From: Saturnia japonica | Taxonomy: Eukaryota > Arthropoda > Insecta > Lepidoptera > Saturniidae | Length of the DNA: 64,000 bases | Reading direction: 5' to 3' | Assembly (NCBI GenBank): GCA_033032175.1 | Contig: CM065304.1 | Location: forward strand, 2,108,001-2,172,000 | Made by a program: the position numbers and the translations under genes | Notes under the pieces: generated by a model | Databases searched by the model: none | Told to the model about the DNA's origin: nothing | The model's input: only the letters and a program-made list of their open reading frames with translations | Shown here: piece after piece, positions 1 through 10,390 of the stretch | Position numbering within the stretch: position 1 is the stretch's first letter | Layout of the letters: every line of letters starts with the position of its first letter

Positions 1-1004
1 TGACCCAAGCCCATACATCTGAAACACCTCAGAGGCTTTTGTTCCAAAAGATAGACTCGAGCCGAACTCCATCCTACCAGGAGGCGTCCGCCCTCCACCA
101 GTAATTTTGCTGCGGCGACAGGAAGTGACACGTGTACCCTACTCATGGTCCTTCCCAAGGTCTGTATGGCACCTACCCAAGTTTCCTCTGGCTCTGGACT
201 CCATCGGTGCCGGAAGCCGTGCCCAGTCCATCCCCAGGACTGGTACCTGGAAAGACGTTATTGGCCCAGCAGCGCAAGGCACAGGCCTCGGTGGTACAGC
301 GGTGCTGGCAGCCGTCGGGCTTTTGTGTGCCACTAGAGGAGGACGAGACGAGTCACTGGGACTAATCGGTCCTCTAGCAACACCAGCCGGGCGCTCAACT
401 CTCCAAAAGATTTTTGGAAGGATTACTCCAGGCCCTGGATAGCACCCATGAACTCCGGAACCTGAGGTAACGGCAAAGACTCAGCAGTTGGTGGTGGTGT
501 CTGCACTCTTGCGTCTCCCTCCTGACACATGGCTTGAATCTCAGTCTTAACTTCCGCGAGCTCTCGACGGAGATTCGCTACCACGCGCAGGAGGCAAAGA
601 GTTTTCTCAGTCACGGTGCGCGTCAATGACGTGGCTACAATTTCCTGCAAGACACTAGCCGCCCCCTTAAGCTCTTTTATGCACGTCCCTTTAAGATTGC
701 CAGACTTCTTGCAGACGTCGTATATATTGGTAATCTTTTCGCCAGCCAGAGCTCTTAGCCTATCGGGGTCAAGCGTTTCGATAGCCAGTTCCTCCTCGAC
801 TCAAAGCTCCTCAGAGGCTCCCTTCGCCTTATCAACTTCTGGCCCCTTCCGGGCAGCTGAATCACCAAAATCTGCATGCCTCTGACCCGCCGAAGTCCCT
901 AGGTCATGTGGCCTACCCCTCTGGGCCGTTGTTGTTTTCGGGGCTATTGCCGGATCTATTGTAAGCGGTTCCCCTACCCGCTTTAGATCCCCCGCAACTC
1001 CCAC
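1..1004 (-). pseudogene. R1-clade (TRAS/SART-like) LINE ORF1 (Gag) remnant
   Basis: Broken minus-strand reading frames fit the ORF1 (nucleic-acid-binding Gag) of an R1-type non-LTR retrotransposon. From 5' to 3' there is a charged segment (1004-801), a helical, probably coiled-coil stretch beginning MQEIVATSL (650-423), and a sequence leading into the first CCHC zinc knuckle, which is cut by the window edge ('MYGLGHT' at about 20-1). The assignment rests mainly on the partner copy at 50683-51063, where both knuckles are readable. Frames are interrupted repeatedly and no EN/RT ORF2 is attached, so it cannot be functional. In this family the protein would package element RNA. R1-type is likely; the exact clade is not certain. 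Confidence 0.6.
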
Positions 1005-1726
1005 CAGCCACGCATCCCCTCGCGTTGCGCCGCCGCTTGGGATTGGGGGGATTTTTTTATAGAGGTTTTCATCCTCGCGGTCCGTGCGGTGAAGCCGAGA
1101 CCCTCGGTCTCATCGAAGCCGTGAGACATCACCACGACACTTCGATGAGATTACGAGAATGACGGTGGCAGTGAGGGAAGCTCCACTCGCCTGCCCGATG
1201 TCATAGTAAGTGAACACCGGGCCAGCCATCGCCCCGTCAAGTCGCTTCCTCTGCTAATCAGAGGGACACGACGACGGAGGAACAAACCCAGAAGAATTGT
1301 TGCCCGGGACACACCACGCGGAGTTTCCTGACTCGTGCCCCACAGACCACCGACCTGCGCCAAGTGTCCAGTGTTCAGACGGAAGACGCGCAACTGCGGT
1401 GCCGGCACTGGCTCGGTTGGATGGCATTACGGACACCCCACCAGTGGCGCAAGCAGCAAGACCAACCAGGGACCAATTCCCCTTCAACACGATGGTTCAG
1501 GAAGCCGCGGGGTCGAACCTAACGGCACCTGCGAACAGCGCATCCGCATCCTGCAGGACTTCGCCACCAAAATGCCAGGTGGAACAGAAATCTAGTACGC
1601 CTGCCTTGAACGGTTAGAGATCCTCTTAAATGAAGTTGCCGCAGATAAGCAACACCAAAGAACCGCCCACTCTTAGGTGGACGCGATGATACCAACTGAA
1701 GAGGGTACAGCTCCCTGGCACAGTCC
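1005..1726. other. GC-rich stretch, no recognised gene
   Basis: Much more GC-rich than the surrounding AT-rich DNA and absent from copy B, so it belongs to the same ~1.5-kb insertion/deletion difference as the R1 gag piece. It may be the 5' part or 5' UTR of that element. Small overlapping frames exist on both strands (1297-1617 plus, 1151-1408 minus), but none resembles a known protein. Confidence 0.4.
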
Positions 1727-1741
1727 CCCCCCCCCCCCCCT
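1727..1741. repeat. Poly-C homopolymer at an indel junction
   Basis: A run of about 14 C lies exactly where copies A and B rejoin (the partner has a shorter C run near 51050-51059). The duplicated sequence 'cattaagga' follows in both copies. The homopolymer probably mediated, or is a scar of, the deletion. Confidence 0.8.
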
Positions 1742-1914
1742 CATTAAGGATGGTTTGATGATCGCTTAGGAGTGACGCATTCTCGCTTGGATAATCGAAT
1801 TGTTCATATCACCTAGTCACTTATTCATAGTGTGTGTATTATATTTGTAGCCAGTGGATTTTGTATTCTTAGTAGACAGGACATACATACTTCATCTAAG
1901 AATATACATATCTA

Positions 1915-1990
1915 TACTAGCTGACTCGCGCAACTTCTTCTGCGTCACATAAGAGGGAGAGTAGGTCGTAGTCACCTATAATACAATTCT
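1915..1990 (+). repeat. Dispersed lepidopteran repeat, 5' end ('ctagctgactcgcgcaac')
   Basis: The motif 'ctagctgactcgcgcaac' followed by 'gcgtcacataagaggga' is the start of a repeat scattered widely in lepidopteran genomes. In other copies I recall, this start is followed directly by 'aattttccccgtttttg', which here appears only at about 3859, after the foldback-like element. The repeat was therefore split by later insertions. The family memory is from general knowledge, not a search. Confidence 0.5.
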
Positions 1991-2428
1991 AAAGGAGCTG
2001 AAACTTTCTTTTTTTTTAATCTACTAACTATTTGAACACCATTCGCCCTCCCTCCCCACATATTAAATGCGCGCGCGGTACTTGAAAATTATTTTGCTGA
2101 TAAATTATTTTAAAACGGTGATATCTCTTAAGACATTAATTGAAATCAAATCATGTAAATGACAATTGTGTTCAAAATTAAATACTTGTGATGATTATCA
2201 AATTTCGATAAGGATTATATTAATACCATGTTTATAAAAAACCTTCGCAAATAATGCATTATTTTAAAAAAAATTGTATTACTATGAAAAATGTTATGGT
2301 TAAGATTAGTCAACCATAAAAGATAGACATATGCTATGGCAGACTTTTTTTAGAACTTATTAAGGGAAACAATTCCATCACACACGATTGTTTTACCCAG
2401 CGTACGCAATGGAAGCTCACAAAAGGAA
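1991..2428. other. AT-rich, no gene seen
   Basis: Low-complexity AT-rich DNA between the split dispersed repeat and the foldback-like element. It is absent from copy B. No coding or RNA feature seen. Confidence 0.5.
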
Positions 2429-2437
2429 TAAATTTTC

Positions 2438-3855
2438 ACCTATGTGACTGGCACCTGATTTTGCAAAAAAAATAATAATTGATGTTACCATTCGATAGTG
2501 CTTCGTTTGTACCACTTGCATTTTCGTTTGTACCTCAAACTGAAAAAAGTTATTGCGTTTTCAAAATTTGACCAGCACCCCACTTTGAGATATCAAAATT
2601 ATGCTAACGGATTCTGATTCTAAATTGCTTGTACACGTTTGTACCTCCTATAATTTTTGTTTATCGCCAAAGTCAAAAAAGTTACAGGCTGTTCAAAATT
2701 AAGAAAATTATAACAGGCTTATTTTACAAAATACAGAAAATCTGTAAACGGCGTTTGTCGTGCAATCGTTTTTGCCTTCAGGAAAAGCTTTGAATAACTA
2801 AAATATTCCAAAAAATAAGAAAATAAACGCACTTTAAAAATATTTGTGAAAAGTGCTGAATTTAGTCAATTATAAACATTTCGTAAAAATCTAAATAGAA
2901 ATCGTCGTGCAATCGTTTGTACCCCTAGAAAACACTTTTAAATTTGAGAATATCTCAATAGAAAAGAAAATAACCGCATTTGAAATTTTCATATACTAGA
3001 ATAGAATTTTCTCACATTTTCAACAATTCGCCAATTTCTTAAATAGAAATCGTCGTGCAATCGTTTGTACCCCCAGGCAAAACTTGGACATTTGAGAATA
3101 TCTCATAAGAAAAGAAAATAATCGCACCTGAAATTTTCGTAAAATTGAATTTTCTCAATTTTCTAAATTTCCACAAACTTTAAACAGGAATCGTCGTGCA
3201 ATCGTTTGTACCCGCAGGAAATGCTTTGAATGTCGAAAATATCTCTAAGGATAAGAAAATAAACGCACTTTAAAAGTGTTTATGAAATAGGGCTGAATTT
3301 AGTCAATTCTCAAAATTTCACAAAACTGTAAACGGGAATCATTGTGCAATCGTTTGTACCCCCAGGAAAAACTTGGACATTTGAGAATATCTCATAAGAA
3401 AAGAAAATAATCGCACCTGAAATTTTCGTAAAATTGAATTTTCTCAATTTTCAAAATTTCAACAAAGTTTATACAGGAATCGTCGTGCAATCGTTTGTAC
3501 CCGCAGGAAATGTTTTGAATGTCGAAAATATCTCAAAGGACAAGAAAATAAACGCACTTTAAAAGTGTTTATGAAATAGCGCTGGATTAAGTCAATTCTC
3601 AAAATTTCACAAAACTGTAAACGGGAATCATTGTGCAATCGTTTGTACCCCTAGGCAAAAATTGGACATTTGAGAATATCTTATAAGAAAAGAAAATAAT
3701 CGCAATAAAGTGGGGTGCTGGTCAAATTTTGAAAACGCAATAACTTTTTTCAGTTTGAGGTACAAACGAAAATGCAACTTGTACAAACGAAGCACTATCG
3801 AATGGTAACATCAAATTATTTTTATTCCAAAGTCGGGTGCCAAGTTCACATAGGT
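2438..3855. mobile_element. Foldback/MULE-like non-autonomous DNA element with ~150-bp TIRs and 9-bp TSD
   Basis: The 1,418-bp element begins 'acctatgtga' and ends with its inverse 'cacataggt'. The inverted repeats run about 2438-2590 and 3706-3855 and contain, in opposite orientation, 'gatgttaccattcgatagtg', 'gttattgcgttttcaaaatt' and 'ccagcaccccactt'. A perfect 9-bp direct repeat 'taaattttc' flanks it at 2429-2437 and 3856-3864, as expected for a target-site duplication. Long TIRs with a 9-bp duplication fit Mutator-like (MULE) or foldback elements. There is no transposase ORF, so movement would depend on an autonomous relative. The interior is mostly a tandem array of ~145-bp units. Class assignment is inferred from duplication length alone. 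Confidence 0.8.
2755..3700 (+). repeat. Tandem array with alternating 148/141-bp monomers (289-bp higher-order unit)
   Basis: The phrase 'atcgtcgtgcaatcgtttgt', or a close variant with 'atcattgtgc', starts at 2901, 3049, 3190, 3338, 3479 and 3627, with a more diverged one at about 2755. The spacings are 148, 141, 148, 141 and 148. The two monomer types differ in length and in text ('aaacgggaatcattg' against 'aacaggaatcgtcg'), so the real repeating unit is a 289-bp dimer. Each monomer carries 'cgtttgtacc', a motif also found twice in each TIR. Confidence 0.9.
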
Positions 3856-3864
3856 TAAATTTTC

Positions 3865-5700
3865 CCCGTTTTTGCAACATTTTACAGTTTTATATCAGCA
3901 TCTATATTCAAACGGGCCTGTGACTGCTCCTCAGATTCTTGGCTTCTAATAATTTTCGCATCTCGAGCTCTGCTAGAGCTACACTCTATATCAGATTTAC
4001 TTTTGCGAGGCTTATCTGAAGTTCATTAAATAAATAATTAGTAATAAAAGCTAAATAAATTGTATTTATACTACGTACGAATTATAAACATAGAATATAT
4101 ACATTTACCATGGTCGTATAAAAAAGTATTTTATACATTCATGATATTTAATATGAATTTCGTAAAGTTTCCATCTAGTGACAGTTTACTGAACTACTTA
4201 TTGAATATATATCGGTCTTAACAGTCACAAACGTATCAACAAACACATGATGAAATAAACTTTTTATAATCTACAGTTTTTTATGGAATCAATAGCTAAT
4301 GAGTAGTTATTTTGTTATAAATGCATATACACCTACAGTTGCCGGAACCCGACAAACCAAAAGAAAATCATAGATGGGTTTATCACTGTGTGTATGGTAT
4401 TGTCATTATATTCCACGAAGAATACGATGCATTAACCGTCCCAAATAAACTTCAAAAATAATTAAAATCATCCCTTATTGTACAGGCTTGCGGGAATGTT
4501 TTTAAAAAACATAAAACCCCTTTTATTTCTTCCTTACCAAAAGAAATCATATGAATTTGCATAGCCCTAATTTGAGACATGATGGGTTCTTCATACAAAC
4601 TTTCACCCAAGTTTTATTTTCACCACATGTGAAATAATTAGCTTGCAGCAAAACTGTATAATCCACATAATTTACAATAGGTATATCGCTTAGAATATAC
4701 AAACTTCCGCGTGAGTCAGTAATGAAATAAAACAATAATTATGCCGTACTTCGTAGATAAAGAGTTTAAAAACATTTCAACCAATCTTAAAAATAATACT
4801 GGAATATCATTTCATAGGTAAGTATTAGAAGTACAATACATTTCTTTTAAGTATAATAATATCAATAAATCAACAAACCAGTTGGCGTTGACAACGCTGT
4901 CATTTCATAATTACTGCATATGCGAATTGGTGTTCTCATATTTTGTTCCTACAAACTTTCAGCCCCTAATTTCTACCCTTAAAATTTTATTTTAGGTACA
5001 AAAGTTCCCTATGTCCTTTTCCAAGGTCAAATCATATCTCTATACCAAAATTCATCAAAATTGGTTCAGAGGTTTAGGCGTGAAAACTTAACAGACAGAT
5101 AGTTACTTTCGCATTTATAATATTAGTATGCGTATACGCTCAAGTGAACTACAAGATTATAATCAATGTTTTTTTTTTAATGGGTTGCTCTATAATTACG
5201 TGAGCTTTTTTTTATATATTTGAACTCCATCCCCTTGGTGACACTTAATAAGATGTAGTGTGACACCCTCAAGATATAATTACCCTATAGCTTTTAAGTA
5301 ATCAAGTTTTTTTTATATGTTTTGTATTCCGCTTAGTTGGATGATAAAATACCAAGTATCCTGTGCTTAATAATTTAATCGACGTTGTGTACCAAATTTC
5401 ATTGGAATCCGTACATGATTTTAGGCGTTATTTATCTGTACTGTCTAGATAAATCAACTGGAAACAGATATTTAAAATTTGATAAATTGCACTTAAATGT
5501 ATAGGGCTTGCCCCCGCGGCTATGCTCCTGTAGACTATTATATTTATATAATTTATAATGTAAGTTAGAGTTTAACTTAGACTATTAGATAACTAATGTA
5601 GTTAAAGTAAGCAACATGAAAAAAAAAACCTTTATACTCGAACTTTTGTGTTTGTGAGAGTGGGAGAATCCGGTTGCTTGATTCTCGCTTGCGCTGCGTC
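3865..5700. other. AT-rich non-coding DNA with a dispersed-repeat 3' end at ~5030-5128
   Basis: Continuation of the interrupted dispersed repeat ('aattttccccgtttttgc' at 3859), then AT-rich DNA. The stretch ending near 5128 ('ggttcagaggtttaggcgtg ... ataatattagta') is the typical 3' end of a widespread lepidopteran repeat. The small minus-strand frame at 4547-4735 is present in both copies but looks like chance. Confidence 0.5.
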
Positions 5701-5929
5701 AATGTGATGTGGTCTACAGATGCGGCAGCGGGTCAAGCGCTACGGCGACGCCAAGGGGTATTGTTCTCGGCGACGGTCCCTTGCGTTATTGTCTGAGGAC
5801 ACAGACTCTGCATGTAGCTGCCATGTCTACACCACCTTCATCACAACAAAATCTTGAAATACTATTTTTATCGAAGAAATCCGCAAGCTTTCAACAGAAG
5901 TAAATAATTATTTCAAATAATTACAACGC

Positions 5930-6840
5930 GTATGAACTGGGAAAATCAACACATCGGAATAAATACAACAATAACAGATCAACAAGCTAAAGCCCTTGAG
6001 CATCTCCACTGCACATCGTGCCGAAGAAAGACTGAAGTTTACGTGTATGTGGGGATTACAGAAGGCTCAATGCCTGTACAAGTCCCGACTGCAATCCTAT
6101 ACCGCGTGTGAAAGATTTCACATACCTATCAACTCGCCGATAAAACAATATTCAGCGTTATCGATCTCAATAGATCCTACTCACAACTCCGTACATGGGA
6201 AGAAGACATTGAGAAAATAGCGACAATAACACCAATGGGACTTTGGGGGTATGCGAGGAACAGGGTGTAAAGTTCCTCCATCCACCATTGAAATGGGTTA
6301 ATTTTAATATGGCGGTGTAGGATGCGTCGTATGTGGCGAGATAGATGTCGCTACAGGACTATTCGAATTTCTACGTATGATACCGGTCTGATAAACGCCG
6401 GGCGTGGACTCGATTACGTATTTCCGTTCATAGATGACGTAATTATCGCCTCGTCATGTTAAACTCTGCATCAGGAACATCTTCGCACCGTACTGAAAAG
6501 TCTAGAAGACAATGGCATCACTATTAATCCGGCCAAATGGGTCCTGGGTCAACCAGAAGTGAATTCTTTTGGCCTTCTATCAACACCGATGTCGCTACCT
6601 GGGCGAAACAATGTACAACGAACAAGGGACTACGATTTCGTCATGAAATTACTAAGTACAATCGTCGCTGTCAAGCCAGATCAACCGAACACTTCGCATT
6701 CAAACAAGCGTACCACATTGACGCAGCGAAAGCGAGGATCAGGCGACCGGATTCTCCCAATCTCACAGAGACATACGTTCGGGTATAAAGGTTTATTAAA
6801 GAAGCGCCAACAGCACGCATATTTTACTTGAGCCATTTTT
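5930..6840 (+). pseudogene. Ty3/Gypsy pol relic (RT and integrase pieces)
   Basis: Short plus-strand peptide blocks in different frames match Ty3/Gypsy polyprotein order. They are an RT block with 'YSQLRTWEEDIEKIA' and 'TPMGL' (about 6150-6245), an RT active-site region 'DYVFPFIDDVIIAS' (about 6413-6455; FIDD in place of YxDD) followed by 'GITINPAKWVLGQPEV', and an integrase zinc-finger region 'FFWPSINTDVATWAKQC' (about 6562-6612). Stops and frameshifts separate all of them, and RNase H is missing between RT and integrase, so this is a dead, internally deleted fragment. Copy B (53861-54771) has the same lesions, so the decay pre-dates the duplication. Clade within Ty3/Gypsy not determined. 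Confidence 0.75.
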
Positions 6841-7019
6841 CAAATAATTCCAAGTCCAATACAGGTATGCGAACCCTATTATTTATACTACTAACCCGTT
6901 CATTTATACTAACCCAAAATCACAGAGTGGCACGGTAGTCCCCAAACTGTTTTTACAGTCTAATATTAATGTCTATTGTTCATGTATAAATCAACAAATT
7001 GCACAAACAGTGTATCTAG

Positions 7020-7572
7020 TTTACACAAACAAAGCTGCCAACAGAAATGAAAATTTTTATAAAATATACTTAACGTATATCACACTGGCTTTCCGCCCTA
7101 GGCTTTGTTTGCGTACATAAAGATTTATACTTGTTATCATTTTGAATAAAGCTGTCAACAGATAAGAATACCACGTTTGTTTTCCGTTGTAGACCATGTA
7201 GACCATGGTTTGTACAATTATTTCAGTTGTTCTTAATATATAAATAAGCAAATTGACGCAAACAAATTATATTTCTATAATTTTTTCGGTATAAAATAAT
7301 TTATAATGTAAACGCAAATAAAGCTGCGGGCAGAAAGTTGGAGTTTAATATAGTCCACTGTAATTTTCCGCCCTTGGCTTTGTTCACGTAGACTTTTAAA
7401 TAAGTAATGTAGTAGAAGTAAGTAACATGGGAAAACAAAATAAAGCTAAAAAAAGACAATGGCTGGGTCACAAAAAAAAATGCTTGCAAAAAAAGACTGC
7501 CAAAAAAACAAAAAAAAAAACCAAAAAAAAGAGACAATTGCTGGCAAAAAAAAGGCTGCCAAAAAAAACAAA

Positions 7573-7603
<31 letters not shown>

Positions 7604-7830
7604 AAATACCATATACGGTATTGTAAAAAAATAAAAAAGATGCCAAAAAAAGATGCAAAAAAAAGATGCCAAAAAAGAGGCAAAATATATGGAAAAAAAA
7701 AACCATAGAGAATATTGTAAAAACAGTAAATACTTAGTGTACACTGTACACGAACAAAGACGCGGGCAGAAGCTTAGAATTCAAGAGTACACTTCGTTGT
7801 ATTGAACTATAACTTTCTGCCCGTGGCTTT
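7020..7830. repeat. Three palindromic modules around an A-rich low-complexity tract
   Basis: Three modules carry arms of similar text: 7022-7113 ('aacaaagctgcc' with 'ggctttgttt'), 7312-7390 ('aaagctgcgggcagaaagt' with 'ttttccgcccttggcttt') and 7746-7832 ('aaagacgcgggcagaagct' with 'aactttctgcccgtggcttt'). Each could fold into a hairpin. Between the last two lies an A-rich tract (about 7440-7705) of runs such as 'aaaaaaagactgcc'. The tract is shorter in copy B (about 55375-55640). The Lys-rich frame across it is a by-product of composition. Confidence 0.75.
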
Positions 7831-7960
7831 TAACCTAATAGAAATTTTAATAGTCTTGTCATTTTAATGTAATTATGTTTCTATAACTGTTGATCAAGTA
7901 TGAATGAAAAAATGTATAGTGTATTTAGCTTATCTACTTCGGGATTTATAAAGTTGTTTA

Positions 7961-9150
7961 TTAAACGATTCCCACAATAGAAAACCATTTAAAATTACTT
8001 TACCTATGTGTGAAATAAAAACAAAATTACGGGTTGAATATTATAACTGCGTAATAAACGCGTGTGCAGCCGCTCGCTCAGTATATTATAAAAATGATAA
8101 TAAGTATATTATAAGAATTTAGATATTATAAGAATTATTGTTAATCAATAACGCTTAGCCGGCTGAACGGATTCTGATTAAATTTGATAAATAAGTCGAT
8201 TATATCGAGGAATAGGTGAATAGATTACACAGATATCAAAATTTGATTATTCTAGCACGGGCAGTGCTAATTCCAGCTCCATGAGGGTTCAAAGAAGATT
8301 AGAACACAGAAATTGTTCTCGAGATTTCTCTCTACTTGGGGTAACCTCACTGGTGGAATACCTCCGCCCTACAGAAAATCTCACCTTGTGTTGTGTTCCT
8401 TCAGTGAGTGGAGTTACCAAGCGCGTTGGCACCACTTACAGACTATTTTTTTTTTCAAATTTCTTAATAGATGTCTTATAAAATATAGGACGCTGGTCAC
8501 GAATATGTCCGTCTGGTATGTCCAGATTTAATACAAAAACGGAATAACCGATTCTTACGAAATTTTGTACACGGGAAGCGTATGCCATCATTGGTCGATC
8601 GGTAGGCTATATGAATTTTCAATAAAACTTTTAGAAATAGTAAAAAAGAGCAAGATAATTTTTGTTTATTCTTAACCAATATTGATGACATTTTGTACAC
8701 AATAAATATATATCATTTCTCAATTGATTATATAATCAATCATCAATATCATATATGAATTGTTGTTTTCGGTTTTCACTACCATTAAGAGAATTTTTTA
8801 CCTAAGGTTTATATATAAAACACATTCCAATTAAGTTTTCATATAGTAGAGAAAATTCTAATATATGTAATGAAGGCGTTAAAAAATGATTTTTGGACGT
8901 TTACATGGCTTACGCTGTCTAAACCTTATGAGATACTTCAAAACATAGAGTAATAAAGTCCGCTCACTGTACCTAGAGAGTGCAAAACTTGTTATAAGTA
9001 TCGAAACAATGCGATTCATTTACGCGGGTGTAAGGAAGGGCACGGGGTAGGGCGTGGTTTGTCCCTTATCTCTAAATTGATGTGCGTTGTCCGCCGGTAC
9101 GGACATTGTATCGATATATTCGTTGGTGTTAAAAATAACTTCGACAAATG
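7961..9150. other. Non-coding DNA, no gene recognised
   Basis: AT-rich sequence to the right of the copy A boundary. It includes degraded phrases typical of dispersed insect repeats ('ccggctgaacggattctgat' near 8160). The small frames at 8281-8531 and 8497-8700 overlap on opposite strands and match nothing I recognise. Confidence 0.4.
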
Positions 9151-9169
9151 TTTATTTTACTTGTTTATT
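9151..9169 (-). terminator. Two AATAAA polyadenylation signals downstream of the THAP gene
   Basis: On the minus strand AATAAA occurs at 9169-9164 and 9156-9151, 24 and 37 bp beyond the stop codon at 9195-9193. The positions suit a short 3' UTR, but AATAAA is common by chance in AT-rich DNA. Confidence 0.4.
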
Positions 9170-9192
9170 ATAATAATGATAACATAATCATC

Positions 9193-10390
9193 TTAACCAC
9201 TAAATACATAATAACAAAAAGTTAAAACATTTTTCAAGAACCTGTGTGAAAGTGTGTCTCTTTTCCTAAGATTTTCCGAGTATTTCTTTTCATTGGGATG
9301 ATTTTTACTTTTAATAAACTGTCTCTTAATTATTTCAGCACTTGAGATATTGATTCCGCTTAATATATGGACATCGGTTTTGTTCATTAAATCTTTCTTT
9401 TTCAAGTCTTGAAGTAAATCCTCCATGCGAAATAATTTACGCTTCAAACGCCTTTGATGGCACTGTAGGCGTTTTATTTTTAATAAACGTTGATGCGATA
9501 TACGTTCCAGGCATTCTGTACGTGTTTTTAGTTTTTTTTTGCGAGGAGAATCAATAATCATATCTGGTACAAAACTAGCAGTGACTTCAACATCCATTTC
9601 ATTTTCATTTTCTTGTACAGTTTCCTCAATCTAAAATAAATACAATGAAAATTAAAGTAAGTATAGTTTTATAGTGACACTAACCATGAACAATTAATGA
9701 CAATATAAATTATAGAATATTTTTATAAAATTTCTCACATCAAGTTTTAACGTAGGTACTGCATTTGGTAATAAATATTGCCTTTTCTTGCTCAAATCAA
9801 AACATGATTCCTCAAAATGCTGAGAACATATTGTAGTTCGAGGCCCTGGAAACCATCCATCTTTACGAACTACATCTATCCATTTCTCTTTTGTCTTTGG
9901 GTCTTTAGGAAAGCTACAAGATCACAAAAATTCTTACTGAGTAAATTTCCAAAAATATATAAGTAAATAAATTATATTCATACTAATTCAAATAACTTAA
10001 ATATCATATATTATCATTACAATATTACAAAACATTATATTAGGTACTAAATATTGTGATAGGACAAATTAATATTCTTTACTAATGAATATTTAGAAAG
10101 AAATTATATTTAGAATCATACTTAAAAGAAACAATATTAATTAAATAAGGTAGGACCTAGTCTATATTCATAAAATGCGGTAATAGTCACTCGATACAAT
10201 CAAGAGTAGGCACAACACTACAGCGTCTTGAGTAAACTGAACTGCTATGGCGGCGTGTCATCTAATTAATAATTATTTTGACGCAAAATAATATTCCTAT
10301 CAGTACTTACATATGAAAAGAGATACCACTGGATTTCAGGTTTTTCTTTCTATAATGGTTTTTACAAGTTTTCACTGCACAATTAGACAT
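9193..10390 (-). CDS. THAP-domain DNA-binding protein, three exons
   Basis: Spliced model: complement of 10390-10311, 9913-9739 and 9630-9193, giving 230 codons before the stop. Introns have GT-AG ends: donors 'gtaagt' after 10311 and 'gtgaga' after 9739, acceptors 'cttgtag' before 9913 and 'tattttag' before 9630. The frame stays open across both junctions, which strongly supports the model. Exons 1-2 encode a THAP zinc finger: N-terminal MSNCAVKTC (C-x4-C), a conserved Trp in 'KEKWIDVV', Pro in 'FPGPRTT', then 'ICSQHF' (C-x2-H) and 'AVPTLKL' near the domain end. Exon 3 is very basic and probably helical (residues ~100-150). THAP proteins bind DNA in the nucleus and many derive from P-element transposases. 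No transposase catalytic domain or flanking TIR is seen, so this may be a domesticated host gene or a truncated P-type transposon. It is the only plausible non-TE gene here. Confidence 0.68.

Larger units (their letters stand above)
1..7960. repeat. Older segmental duplication, copy A (partner 50852-55874)
   Basis: The sequence from base 1 matches 50852 onward in the same orientation, and the match ends at 7960/55874, where 'aagttgttta' continues differently in the two copies. Single-base differences are scattered along it (for example 'gttccaaaag' against 'gttccagaag' near 45/50896). There are two large length differences: 194-1726 is missing from the partner, and 1943-3700 is replaced there by a shorter inverted piece. 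The copy probably extends left of the window. It contains only TE remnants and AT-rich DNA. Confidence 0.93.

Noticed and set aside
1297..1617. 106-codon plus-strand frame in GC-rich DNA
   Set aside because: Overlaps frames on both strands, no recognisable domain; long frames are expected in GC-rich DNA.
2755..3700. CRISPR-like regular repeats
   Set aside because: Monomers repeat along their whole ~145 bp, without unique spacers, in a eukaryotic transposon.
4547..4735. 62-codon minus-strand frame present in both copies A and B
   Set aside because: Conserved only because the block is duplicated; AT-rich, no motif, one amino-acid change, no family.
7427..7708. 93-codon Lys-rich frame and overlapping Phe-rich frames on the other strand
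   Set aside because: Product of the A-rich tract; composition explains it and the reading changes between the two duplicated copies.
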